The notes under the pieces were generated by a model that was not told the DNA's origin, searched no databases, and worked only from the letters and a program-made list of their open reading frames with translations. A DNA stretch of 64,000 nucleotides from positions 23,757 through 87,756 of the forward strand of contig CAZMNN010000006.1 of the NCBI GenBank assembly GCA_964567665.1, in the 5' to 3' direction. The position numbers were made by a program, and so were the translations under genes. Origin of the DNA: UBA1731 sp964567665 (GTDB lineage: Bacteria > Verrucomicrobiota > Kiritimatiellia > RFP12 > UBA1067). Below are positions 47,042-54,714 of this stretch, one piece after another. The stretch's first letter is position 1. Each line of letters begins with the position of its first letter.

Positions 47042-47512
47042 TCACGGCCCCCTTTCGCTGGACTTCAGACGCCAAAGGTTCGGCAGAAGCATGTAGGTGG
47101 AAAGGCTGCTCCCCACCTTGTCCGCGCTGCTTTCCGACGCCTCGCCGGACTGGGCTATCATGTACTGGTACGGAGTGCCCCACGGATCGCGTATGCTCCC
47201 GCCCGTGACGGCGGCGTTGTACAGCACCGGCACGTTCCCCTGACGGTTCTGGACGCCGCCGAGGATGAACTGCATGGCATCTTCGCTTGCATCCTTCCAG
47301 CTGGATGAAGTCTGATAGTTCTTGAGCGAATGGGTGTCGTCCCAGTTCTCGTACGCCAATATGGCATTGGTCATCTCACGCGTCTCGGTCTCTGCGCGGG
47401 ATATCTGGGAACGCCTTCTCGCTTTCATCACCGAGGAGGATGTGGCCGCCGTAAGGACGGCGATCATCCCGATGACCACAAGCAGCTCTATTAGAGTGAA
47501 ACCTTTCTTCAT
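47042..47512 (-). CDS. GspG-like major pseudopilin
   Basis: The 156-residue protein starts MKKGFTLIELLVVIGMIAVLTA (class III signal, cleavage after Gly) and has the GspG hallmark DPWGTPYQY near residue 110. The ATG overlaps the previous stop (TGATG), so translation is coupled. Its size and motif make it the likely main pseudopilin of this locus. Confidence 0.82.
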   Translation of the reverse strand: MKKGFTLIELLVVIGMIAVLTAATSSSVMKARRRSQISRAETETREMTNAILAYENWDDTHSLKNYQTSSSWKDASEDAMQFILGGVQNRQGNVPVLYNAAVTGGSIRDPWGTPYQYMIAQSGEASESSADKVGSSLSTYMLLPNLWRLKSSERGP

Positions 47513-48006
47513 CAGTCCACCTCATCCGGCCATGTAGAAATGTCGTCTTCAGTATCCCACTTCCGGTCAGGTCCGGCGCTGCGCACCCCGACAATGAAGG
47601 CACGACCGCCATTCATGTCCGGGTTGCCAAGCCCCGTCTGCCTCCAGTTGTTTTTTCCGGCATCGTTGCCGCTGAAGTTTCCGCCGATGGACGCCACGCC
47701 CGTCCTGAGGGACGAGGCCTTGCGGACGGAACGCACATTGAAATCGGAAGATGAATCGGTGTCGGCATCGTTCCACGGTGACACAACGCAGTAGTTATCC
47801 CCGCCCGTGTAGGGAAGGACGTTGTCGGCCATCGCATGGATGCGGGCGATTTTGCGCTCAGCCTCCGTCATGTCTGCCACACCCGCCTTGCCAGTCCGCC
47901 AGGCGATTGCACTTTGATTGAAGATCATGGTGAGTATCGTCACAAGCATACCCATCAGAACGCTTGCGACAAGCACCTCCAAAAGCGTAAAGCCAGCCTT
48001 TTTCAT
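47512..48006 (-). CDS. Prepilin-like protein, cassette C-like
   Basis: The 164-residue protein begins MKKAGFTLLEVLVASVLMGMLVTI and continues SAIAWRTGKAGVADMTEAERKIARI, resembling the Verru_Chthon cassette C pattern after the helix. The start at 48006 overlaps the upstream stop (ATGA). It likely forms a minor pseudopilin with its neighbours. Confidence 0.7.
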   Translation of the reverse strand: MKKAGFTLLEVLVASVLMGMLVTILTMIFNQSAIAWRTGKAGVADMTEAERKIARIHAMADNVLPYTGGDNYCVVSPWNDADTDSSSDFNVRSVRKASSLRTGVASIGGNFSGNDAGKNNWRQTGLGNPDMNGGRAFIVGVRSAGPDRKWDTEDDISTWPDEVD

Positions 48007-48626
48007 TGGTTGGGATCTCCCTGGAAGTGAACCTCCGTCGAAAACACGGGCTGCGCCATCAGCGTGTTCCTGAGATTCTTGCGCACACACCTCACCGCAA
48101 GCGAGATGACCGGCGAATCAGCGCTTTCACGCGAAGCGACAAGCGCATAGGTCATGCCCTCCGGCACAGTGGGCGAACCTGGAAGGTTCCAGCCGTCCCT
48201 GTCCGCGCCGACAAGCCTGGAATACACCTGGTTGGCCTTGCCCTGCGGATCGGCAGACACGTAGTATGTCGTATTCTCGCCAGATCCCTTGGTGTCCACA
48301 TAAGCAAGCCAACCCGACTTCGTGCCGCTGCCCGGCAGCACCTGGACATTCGCACCGCCCGATCCTGTCCCAGTCCCCGCCGAAATCGTCGTGAATCCGA
48401 GATTCCTCCATTCAGACCACTTCATGTCCCGTGACGAGAGCGCAATCACAAGCGGATTGAGCACGGTATCGGCAAGAGCTGCGGACGCCACATCCTCACG
48501 CGACTGCCTGCTTTCGCGAAAGCCGAGCGAATACAGCGATATCATCGCAAGAACGCCGCCCGCCATTATGAATATGGCGAGATTCACCTCTATGAGCGTA
48601 AACGCCTTTTTGAAAGTCCAGTCCAC
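48003..48626 (-). CDS. Prepilin-like protein, cassette B-like (GspI-type)
   Basis: The 207-residue protein has FKKAFTLIEVNLAIFIMAGGVLAMISLYSLGF, a GspI/PulI-like N-terminus with Ala at -1, and then SRQSREDVASAALADTVL, similar to cassette B proteins. It starts with GTG at 48626, 1 nt after the preceding stop. It is probably a minor pseudopilin. Confidence 0.7.
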   Translation of the reverse strand: MDWTFKKAFTLIEVNLAIFIMAGGVLAMISLYSLGFRESRQSREDVASAALADTVLNPLVIALSSRDMKWSEWRNLGFTTISAGTGTGSGGANVQVLPGSGTKSGWLAYVDTKGSGENTTYYVSADPQGKANQVYSRLVGADRDGWNLPGSPTVPEGMTYALVASRESADSPVISLAVRCVRKNLRNTLMAQPVFSTEVHFQGDPNQ

Positions 48627-48627
48627 G

Positions 48628-49449
48628 TCAGATGTCCTTCATTTCGCTCTTTGTGTCGCCTACCTTCTTCCATCCGCTCGCCCGGCGAGTGTAGACCTGC
48701 ACGGTGTCAAGCGAGGATGCATTGGAATCCGGATAGCATTTGATGACGGTACCGACGGATTTCACAGGATTGTTCTCGTCCGGAAGATCCGAGCCGAATA
48801 TGTAGTTGTCCGGCAGCCGTATGCGCGCAAACTCATACCCGTAGGCATACCCAGCGCGCCATCCGGTGAAGCCACTCTTTATGCGGAATGCATAGGTCAG
48901 CATCTTGGCGGAATCCTCGCTCTCGGAACTGAGGGGCTTCTTGAACCCCCTGTCCTTCGGCTTCTCCACAAGATACTTCTCGTTCGATATCTCGTCCTCG
49001 ACAGCCTCAGAATACACGGAAGAGTACTCCATATTCGAGAAGTTGAAATGGTACAGGCGGAATGTATCGGACTCCGCTCCTGCGGAATCGGCAATGCCGT
49101 ACGTCCTCTCAAGATCCGCATACTCGTCGTCAAGCAGACTGCCGTTCACGCGTGATATCCGTCCGGCACGGCGCACGGCGACCGCAACGCCGGCGACAAT
49201 CCGGTCTGTCGCCTTACTCGCATTCTGCTCCTGCACAAGCTCATTGTAGAAATAGACGACAGTCGGCGTCATGTCGATGCGGGCGCGTTCCTGCGCAAGC
49301 GAAATCACCGAGGTTGCCGCCGCCAAGGCGCCCCTGTCGGCCATGCCTCGAACCACGGCGAAATAGCTTCCGACGGACACTGTGGCCATGGCGGCCATTA
49401 TGCCGCCGACCACAAGAAGCTCGACAAGTGTGAACGCCCGTTTAGTCAT
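48628..49449 (-). CDS. Prepilin-like protein, cassette D-like
   Basis: The 273-residue product begins MTKRAFTLVELLVVGGIMAAMATVS (Ala at -1) and continues with a helix containing SVISLAQERARIDMTPTVVYF, the cassette D style. The ATG at 49449 overlaps the preceding gene by 8 nt; an ATG at 49461 (MGSSM) is possible. The rest is a beta-rich globular domain of unknown role. Confidence 0.7.
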   Translation of the reverse strand: MTKRAFTLVELLVVGGIMAAMATVSVGSYFAVVRGMADRGALAAATSVISLAQERARIDMTPTVVYFYNELVQEQNASKATDRIVAGVAVAVRRAGRISRVNGSLLDDEYADLERTYGIADSAGAESDTFRLYHFNFSNMEYSSVYSEAVEDEISNEKYLVEKPKDRGFKKPLSSESEDSAKMLTYAFRIKSGFTGWRAGYAYGYEFARIRLPDNYIFGSDLPDENNPVKSVGTVIKCYPDSNASSLDTVQVYTRRASGWKKVGDTKSEMKDI

Positions 49450-50218
49450 CGATGAACCCATTCGCGTAGTTTGAACTGCCGGAGGCCTCGTTCGCCCTCT
49501 GGAGGAGCACCTTAACGGTGTCGGATTTCGGGTAATAGTACAGACGGAAGCGGCAGAAGCGTCCGTGGTTCGGTCCCGCATACCCGAAATTCATCTGGGA
49601 AAGCGATATCTTGTTCTTCGAGCCTTTCTTCGTGGCATCCGCAAAGTCACGGCCACGCGGACATTTTCCGTCGCACCTGTGTTCGCCCGTGCCTACGATT
49701 TCCCATTCTTCAGCCTGTCTCCAGTTCTTGTGGATGTCCGTGCAACCGTAAGCGTTGATGTTCTTCGCGACGATCAGTCCGGATGGATCCATCACCGGAT
49801 TGGCGTTCTGCCCCGTGGAGACCTTCACGATCGTGCGAAAACACTGGTCGGCCTCGTCTGCGGTCAGCTCCACATAGTCGCCCTCGGAATAGTTCACCTT
49901 GTTCCTAACCGGCGTAGGCCACTCGCCCGTACGGGCGTAATACGTCTCAAGTCCGCTCTGCAGCATGTTGCGCAAGGCTTTGGCACGGCCAAGGCGCGAC
50001 TTGTAGAACATCCCGTTCACGCCCATCGTTATCGCTCCGGCGAGAATTGCGATGATCGCAATCACCACAAGAAGCTCCACGATCGTGAAGCCGAGTTTAG
50101 TTGGATGTTGACGGTTGACAGCAGGTAGTGGATAGCGGGTAGAGGGGTGCGCTGAAAACGCACACTTGCCACCGGTCTTCAAAGCCATCAGCCTAAATAT
50201 GTCTTTAAAATTCCTCAT
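49442..50218 (-). CDS. Prepilin-like protein with long repeat-encoded leader (pilin 1)
   Basis: The 258-residue protein has an unusually long leader of about 43 residues: MRNFKDIFRLMALKTGGKCAF, then a repeat-derived stretch (STRYPLPAVNRQHP), then TKLG before the mature FTIVELLVVIAIIAILAG. No other start lies near the cleavage site, so translation must begin in the leader. GGAGAAGAG precedes the ATG. The leader start is homologous to that of pilin 3. The mature part includes cysteines (CDGKCP) that may bind metal or form a disulfide. Confidence 0.78.
   Translation of the reverse strand: MRNFKDIFRLMALKTGGKCAFSAHPSTRYPLPAVNRQHPTKLGFTIVELLVVIAIIAILAGAITMGVNGMFYKSRLGRAKALRNMLQSGLETYYARTGEWPTPVRNKVNYSEGDYVELTADEADQCFRTIVKVSTGQNANPVMDPSGLIVAKNINAYGCTDIHKNWRQAEEWEIVGTGEHRCDGKCPRGRDFADATKKGSKNKISLSQMNFGYAGPNHGRFCRFRLYYYPKSDTVKVLLQRANEASGSSNYANGFIDD
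50102..50149. repeat. Heptamer array inside the leader of pilin 1
   Basis: About six consecutive 7-nt units (GGATGTT, GACGGTT, GACAGCA, GGTAGTG, GATAGCG, GGTAGAG) are G-rich on the plus strand. The array ends at the codons for T-K just before the prepilin cleavage site. Confidence 0.75.
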
Positions 50219-50220
50219 TT

Positions 50221-50268
50221 CTCTCTTCTCCATCTCCTGCCATCTACCCTCTACCGACCATCCCTACT
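50221..50268. repeat. Heptamer array upstream of pilin 1, inverted
   Basis: On the minus strand it reads AGGGTAG, ATGGCAG, GAGATGG, AGAAGAG in 7-nt steps and ends at the ATG of pilin 1. It overlaps the end of pilin 2 by a few codons and provides the GGAG ribosome site. Orientation is opposite to the array at 50102-50149. Confidence 0.7.
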
Positions 50269-50986
50269 TCTTCACCTGCGCTGGACGCCAGCTGTACACA
50301 TCATCGTTCCGCCCGAACGAACCGTATTCCACCTTGCCGTTAGGGCCGGCCGCCCAGACTGCAGCCGATGCGCGTATCTTCAGTTTGCCGCCGCCCTCCA
50401 CATCCGCCTCGGTGATTCCGTCTCCGTCTTCATCGATCGCGAAATAAAGGATATGCTCTTTCACGGTCATGCCGGACGAACGGACTTGCGACCCCACCGA
50501 TGCGCTTTCGGAACGCTTCAGCACGGCCTCCGCCTCGGAGTCTACAATGCCGCAACGATCCTTGCCCGTAAGCCGGTACTGGTTCACGTTGCCGTTGGCG
50601 GACTGGATGTTGTACGAAAGTCCAAGCAGGTTGTAGCGCACGAACACGCGGCTCGTCTCCTCGTCAAGACGCCCGTTCCCGTCCGTGACGCGGCTGAGGA
50701 GATCCTCCGGCCACACGCCGCTGTTCTGCGTAAATATGTGCGTAAGCGCAGTCGCTGCGTTCGATACAAGCTCCTGAGTCTTCGCCTTTTTCGCCGATCT
50801 TACAACCTTCGAGTAGCCAATCATCGATGCGGCGGAAAGAACCGCTATGATGCCGATCACAACCAGCATCTCCACAAGCGTAAAGGCGGATTTAGTTGGT
50901 GGTGGGCAGTGGGCGGCGGGCAGTGCGGAAGACGCACGGCGACTGTCGTTTTTCAAACTTCTCAGTATCTCTCCATAGATTCTCAT
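50264..50986 (-). CDS. Prepilin-like protein with long leader (pilin 2)
   Basis: The 240-residue protein starts MRIYGEILRSLKNDSRRASS, continues through a repeat-derived ALPAAHCPPP, then TKSA before FTLVEMLVVIGIIAVLSA. The leader is about 34 residues, far longer than usual, and Ala occupies -1. AGGAGGTAGC in the upstream heptamer array supplies the ribosome site. The mature domain is of unknown function. It lies between pilins 1 and 3 in one operon. Confidence 0.76.
   Translation of the reverse strand: MRIYGEILRSLKNDSRRASSALPAAHCPPPTKSAFTLVEMLVVIGIIAVLSAASMIGYSKVVRSAKKAKTQELVSNAATALTHIFTQNSGVWPEDLLSRVTDGNGRLDEETSRVFVRYNLLGLSYNIQSANGNVNQYRLTGKDRCGIVDSEAEAVLKRSESASVGSQVRSSGMTVKEHILYFAIDEDGDGITEADVEGGGKLKIRASAAVWAAGPNGKVEYGSFGRNDDVYSWRPAQVKK
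50896..50928. repeat. Heptamer array inside the leader of pilin 2
   Basis: Plus-strand units GGTGGTG, GGCAGTG, GGCGGCG and GGCAGTG follow in exact 7-nt steps. The array ends at the codons for T-K before the cleavage site, as in pilins 1 and 3. Confidence 0.75.
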
Positions 50987-50987
50987 G

Positions 50988-51045
50988 CTACCTCCTGCTG
51001 ACTACCTTCTGTCATCTGCCAAACTGCTGACTACCTTCTGCCAAC
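50988..51045. repeat. Heptamer array between pilins 3 and 2, inverted
   Basis: On the minus strand the units read TTGGCAG, AAGGTAG, TCAGCAG, an 8-nt TTTGGCAG, ATGACAG, AAGGTAG, TCAGCAG and GAGGTAG. The array occupies the whole gap from the pilin 3 stop to the pilin 2 start. Confidence 0.8.
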
Positions 51046-52407
51046 TTATCTTCCCGTACTCATGTATTTGATGTCGTCCGCCATCCAGCCGATGGCCAAC
51101 TCGTACTGCTTCCTGTGATCATTTTTGAACTGTCCGAGGTCAATCCACGGTGGAAATGTCCTGCCGTTCGCCCCGGCTGACCAAAGCGTGTACGTTTGGT
51201 ACGGTGCAGGCGAGTAGTAGAAGAACTCACGTCCCCAACCGTCGTAGACTGTGTACGAAAGCAGCGGATATCCCCGCGAAGCGCTCGAGCTGCCGTATCC
51301 GCCAGGAAAATAAAGCGAAAATGAAGCGGCATCCTTCACCTTCGGAATTCCGGTGTTGCCGGAGGTTCCTATTTGCACACCGAAAAACGAGCGGTTGGGA
51401 CCGTTCACTATGTCGCGCAGGTTTGGCAACCAGCGCGAACACGCCGCCTGACTTGGAATCAAGTCTATCTGCCAATCGTCGTTGCCGCCCATGATGTCGC
51501 AGAAATCCTTCCAGGAGGCATAGGCAACCCCCGAGTCCATCCTTGGTGGAAGCGTGTTGTTTTCCGTCCACTGGACAAAGGCGTCCACTGCGTTGTTGAA
51601 CGCCTGCGAGTTTCCGCTCTGCGCTCCCTTCGCGCAGTCGAGCATGAACCTGTAGCGGGGAAGCAGAAACGACATGAGACCGAACCGGAACAGCGGAAGG
51701 TCGTTCGCGGACGCAGTGTCCTCAAAAGAGTTCAGGAAGCCGGGCCGGCCGCTTATGTCCTCAAGCGTACGGTTCACCCACCTATCTATCTTTTCCGCAT
51801 CTGCAGAGGAAAACACGCCATCGTTCACGGCGGACTGCACAGCGGACTGGTAGTTCTGGTAGAGATCAAAGCTGTCTTTCATCGTACCATTCGCAGTTTG
51901 CATCTTGCTCGGCGGCGGGAACTTCGCCGCCAGCGGCTGAGCACGGCAAGCCGCCTCTACACCGTAATATTTCTCGAACTCGGAATCGCTGCTGTCAGTG
52001 TCGTTGGGATCGCTCGACTGCACAAGTTCATTATCCACCAGACGGTATATGTTGCGCGACACGCCTTGAAGCGGAACGGGCGGATACGAACCGAAGGCGG
52101 CATAATATCCGGAAAGGCAGTTTTCGAGACACTGCATCCTGTACACGGTCGTCTCTCGGTTGTTCGCGCTGCCGACGATGCCGGTCAGACGGAACAGTAT
52201 GCCCATCATGGCGAGAACCACGACCGTGACGATCAGCAGCTCAATCAGTGTGAAGCCGGATTTGGTTGATGATAGTTGGCGGTTGGCGGTGCGTAGTGCG
52301 CAATTGACAGGGAGGTGTTGGTTGAGGAATGTGGAATGGGCGGCAGACTTGCACTGTCCACCGCTTCGCAAACACATCGCTCTGAATATGTCCTTAAAAA
52401 TCCTCAT
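51046..52407 (-). CDS. Large prepilin-like protein with long leader (pilin 3)
   Basis: The 453-residue protein begins MRIFKDIFRAMCLRSGGQC, closely matching pilin 1. A repeat-derived region follows (near NQHLPVNCALRTANRQL), then TKSG before FTLIELLIVTVVVLAMMG, giving a leader of about 50 residues. GGAGAGCGGA precedes the ATG at 52407; an ATG at 52425 is less likely. The mature part is long for a pilin and rich in aromatic residues (SFSLYFPGGYG, FFYYSPAPYQTYTLW), suggesting a surface-exposed module. Confidence 0.76.
   Translation of the reverse strand: MRIFKDIFRAMCLRSGGQCKSAAHSTFLNQHLPVNCALRTANRQLSSTKSGFTLIELLIVTVVVLAMMGILFRLTGIVGSANNRETTVYRMQCLENCLSGYYAAFGSYPPVPLQGVSRNIYRLVDNELVQSSDPNDTDSSDSEFEKYYGVEAACRAQPLAAKFPPPSKMQTANGTMKDSFDLYQNYQSAVQSAVNDGVFSSADAEKIDRWVNRTLEDISGRPGFLNSFEDTASANDLPLFRFGLMSFLLPRYRFMLDCAKGAQSGNSQAFNNAVDAFVQWTENNTLPPRMDSGVAYASWKDFCDIMGGNDDWQIDLIPSQAACSRWLPNLRDIVNGPNRSFFGVQIGTSGNTGIPKVKDAASFSLYFPGGYGSSSASRGYPLLSYTVYDGWGREFFYYSPAPYQTYTLWSAGANGRTFPPWIDLGQFKNDHRKQYELAIGWMADDIKYMSTGR
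52263..52327. repeat. Heptamer array inside the leader of pilin 3
   Basis: Plus-strand units GGTTGAT, GATAGTT, GGCGGTT, GGCGGTG, CGTAGTG, CGCAATT, GACAGGG, AGGTGTT, GGTTGAG form nine 7-nt steps. The end nearest the mature pilin encodes T-K. Confidence 0.8.
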
Positions 52408-52475
52408 TCCGCTCTCCGCTGCCATCTGTCAACCGCCGTCTATCATCTACCCTCTATCAACCGCCAACTCCCTCC
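52408..52475. repeat. Heptamer array upstream of pilin 3, inverted
   Basis: The minus strand reads GAGGGAG, TTGGCGG, TTGATAG, AGGGTAG, ATGATAG, ACGGCGG, TTGACAG, ATGGCAG, CGGAGAG in perfect register, filling the gap between the PilC stop and the pilin 3 ATG. GGAG in the last unit is the ribosome site. Confidence 0.82.
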
Positions 52476-53780
52476 TTACATTCCGCCGCCGCCGGAGACG
52501 GAGGAGATGATCTTGATCATCGGCAGGAACATGGCGATGACGATAGTACCGACCACAACCGCAAGAAAGATGATGAGCGCAGGCTCGATGGCGGCGGTCA
52601 GACCCGCCACGGCGTTATCGACCTCATCGTCGTAGGTGTTGGCGATTCGCGTAAGCATATCCGCCAGGGCGCCTGTCTCCTCGCCGACCTGCACCATCGA
52701 GACCACCATCGGCGGAAACACGCCGGAGGCGGCGAGCGGATCGGTCATCGATTCACCTTCCTTCACTGCGTCATGCACCGTCTGGAGCGCGTTCGCGATC
52801 ACACGGTTTCCGGCGGTGTCGCGCACGATCTGCAGAGCCTGCAGAATCGGGACGCCTGAGGCGAGCAGGGTGCCGAGCGTACGTGTGACCTGCGAAATCG
52901 CCGTGCGCTTCACGAGCGTTCCCGTGACCGGCATCTTGAGGCGCATCACGTCAAGTGCGTACGCGCCGCCCTTGGTGTGTCCGAGAACCTTGTAGATGAC
53001 AATCAGCGCCGCCACGCCTATCGCAATCTGTATGCCGTTGTGCTGCACGAAATCGGAAACGCCCATCACGAACTCCGTGACAGCCGGGAGCGATGCATCG
53101 CCGAGGATGTCGGAGAACACCTGCTTGAACTTGGGGATCACCGTCGTGAGAAGGAACGCGGTGATGCCGATGGCCGCGAGAAGCACCACTGACGGGTAGA
53201 TCATCGCGCCCTTCACCTTGTTCTTGATGGCCTGCGCCTTTTCTGCGAACTCCGCCAGACGGCTCAGCACGACTTCAAGCACACCGCCCGCTTCGCCGGC
53301 CTTCACCATGTTCACGTAAAGGTTGTCAAATATCTTCGGATAGGCCGTCAGCGCCTCGGAGAACGTGCCGCCGCCGGAGATGTTCTCCGAAATGCCGTTC
53401 AGGCAGGTCTCCATCGCCGGCACCTGGTTCTGCTTCTTCAGCACCTCTATGCAGCGCATGAGCGGAAGCCCGGCGTTCACAAGCGTTGCGAGCTGTCGCG
53501 TGAACGTCGTGAGATCCTTGGGCTTTACCCGTCCGCCGAAGATGGACGGCATCTTTATCTTGATCTCCTTCTTCGCGGCGCTCTTCTTCGCAGCGGGAGC
53601 GGATTTCTTCGCCGCAGGCTTCTTGGACGGCGCAGCCGCGCCCTTCACTTCGCCGATTGCGCTCGGGAAAAGCCCTGCCGCCCTCACGGCCGAAATGGCC
53701 TGCGCCCTGTCTGCGGCATCAACCGTGCCGCGCTGCTCATTGCCGTGCGCATCCTGCGCGATGTACTGGAATGTCGCCAT
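52476..53780 (-). CDS. Type II secretion/type IV pilus inner-membrane platform protein (GspF/PilC)
   Basis: The 434-residue protein opens with the typical ATFQYIAQDAHGNEQRGTVDA domain and contains two T2SSF domains (TRQLATLVNAGLPLMRCIEVL and the later SQVTRTLGTLLASGVPILQAL), with three membrane helices. Between the N-terminal and first T2SSF domains sits a Lys/Ala-rich stretch (about residues 48-77). It forms the pilus assembly platform. The ATPase, secretin and prepilin peptidase are not in this window. A -10 box lies about 60 nt upstream. Confidence 0.92.
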   Translation of the reverse strand: MATFQYIAQDAHGNEQRGTVDAADRAQAISAVRAAGLFPSAIGEVKGAAAPSKKPAAKKSAPAAKKSAAKKEIKIKMPSIFGGRVKPKDLTTFTRQLATLVNAGLPLMRCIEVLKKQNQVPAMETCLNGISENISGGGTFSEALTAYPKIFDNLYVNMVKAGEAGGVLEVVLSRLAEFAEKAQAIKNKVKGAMIYPSVVLLAAIGITAFLLTTVIPKFKQVFSDILGDASLPAVTEFVMGVSDFVQHNGIQIAIGVAALIVIYKVLGHTKGGAYALDVMRLKMPVTGTLVKRTAISQVTRTLGTLLASGVPILQALQIVRDTAGNRVIANALQTVHDAVKEGESMTDPLAASGVFPPMVVSMVQVGEETGALADMLTRIANTYDDEVDNAVAGLTAAIEPALIIFLAVVVGTIVIAMFLPMIKIISSVSGGGGM

Positions 53781-53838
53781 TTTTCGTCCTTGCCTGTCTG
53801 TTGCCCCGACTGACCGTCACGTTGGTGAAACGCAGGGC

Positions 53839-53844
53839 ATTATA
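53839..53844 (-). promoter_or_regulatory. -10 box upstream of the PilC/GspF gene
   Basis: TATAAT on the minus strand lies in the 91-nt gap between accA and the PilC gene, about 60 nt before the ATG. No clear -35 was found. Confidence 0.4.
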
Positions 53845-53871
53845 TGAAAACCCGTCTCGCAAATCAAGCGG

Positions 53872-54663
53872 TCAGCGTCCGAACCGTCCCATGGCCGTGA
53901 ACTTGGCGTATCGCCTGTCCAACAGCTCCTCCACGGACATGGCCGACAGCTCCTTCAGCGCCGCCCCGATCGACTTCTTGAGGTTCGCCATGAGGTTCTT
54001 CTCCGGGATGATCTCGTCTATCGCGCCGAGCCGCTTCAAATCGGGAGCGGTGATCTTCAGGGCCTCCGCCGCCTCCGGCGCCTTCGCGCCGTCGCGCCAG
54101 AGGATGCCGGCGCACCCTTCCGGGGAGATCACCGAATACACGGCGTTCTCAAGCATGAGAATCCTGTCGCCAACCGCTATCGCCAATGCGCCGCCGGATC
54201 CGCCCTCGCCAGTGACGACCACTACAACAGGCGTCTTGAGCGCAGCGAAGAACTCAAGCGACTTGGCAATCGCTTCCGCCTGCCCACGCGCCTCGGCCGT
54301 GTCGCCGGGGTACGCTCCGGGCGTATCAACGAACGTCACGACCGGAACATGAAACTTCTCGGCAAGCTTCGCGAGACGCATCGCCTTGCGGTAACCGTCC
54401 GGGTTCGCCATGCCGAAGTTCGCGGCCATGTTCTCCTCGACCGTCGCGCCCTTGTGATGTCCGAGAACGAGCGCCTTGCGGCCGGCGAGCGTGGCGAATC
54501 CGCCGATCAGCCCCCTGTCGTCGTTTACGAGCCTGTCGCCGTGCAGCTCCTCGAAGTCCGTGCAGAGCGCCTTGATGAAATCGAAGATGTGCGGACGCTT
54601 TGCGTCACGCGCCAGTTTCACGCGATCGTACGCTGTGACTGATTTTGTCTTGGCTTTAGCCAT
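53872..54663 (-). CDS. accA: Acetyl-CoA carboxylase carboxyltransferase subunit alpha
   Basis: The 263-residue protein contains RDAKRPHIFDFIKALCTDFEELHGDR, GATVEENMAANFGMANPDGYRKA, FVDTPGAYPG and VVVTGEGGSGGALAI, the alpha-subunit signatures. With AccD it transfers CO2 from biotin to acetyl-CoA in fatty-acid synthesis. It is shorter than the roughly 320 residues typical of enterobacteria because the N-terminal helical region is reduced. It follows accD by 51 nt. Confidence 0.94.
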   Translation of the reverse strand: MAKAKTKSVTAYDRVKLARDAKRPHIFDFIKALCTDFEELHGDRLVNDDRGLIGGFATLAGRKALVLGHHKGATVEENMAANFGMANPDGYRKAMRLAKLAEKFHVPVVTFVDTPGAYPGDTAEARGQAEAIAKSLEFFAALKTPVVVVVTGEGGSGGALAIAVGDRILMLENAVYSVISPEGCAGILWRDGAKAPEAAEALKITAPDLKRLGAIDEIIPEKNLMANLKKSIGAALKELSAMSVEELLDRRYAKFTAMGRFGR

Positions 54664-54714
54664 TGCAACTCCTTAAAATGCGAAACACCTGTCAACCTGA
54701 ACCGCCGACCGCCG

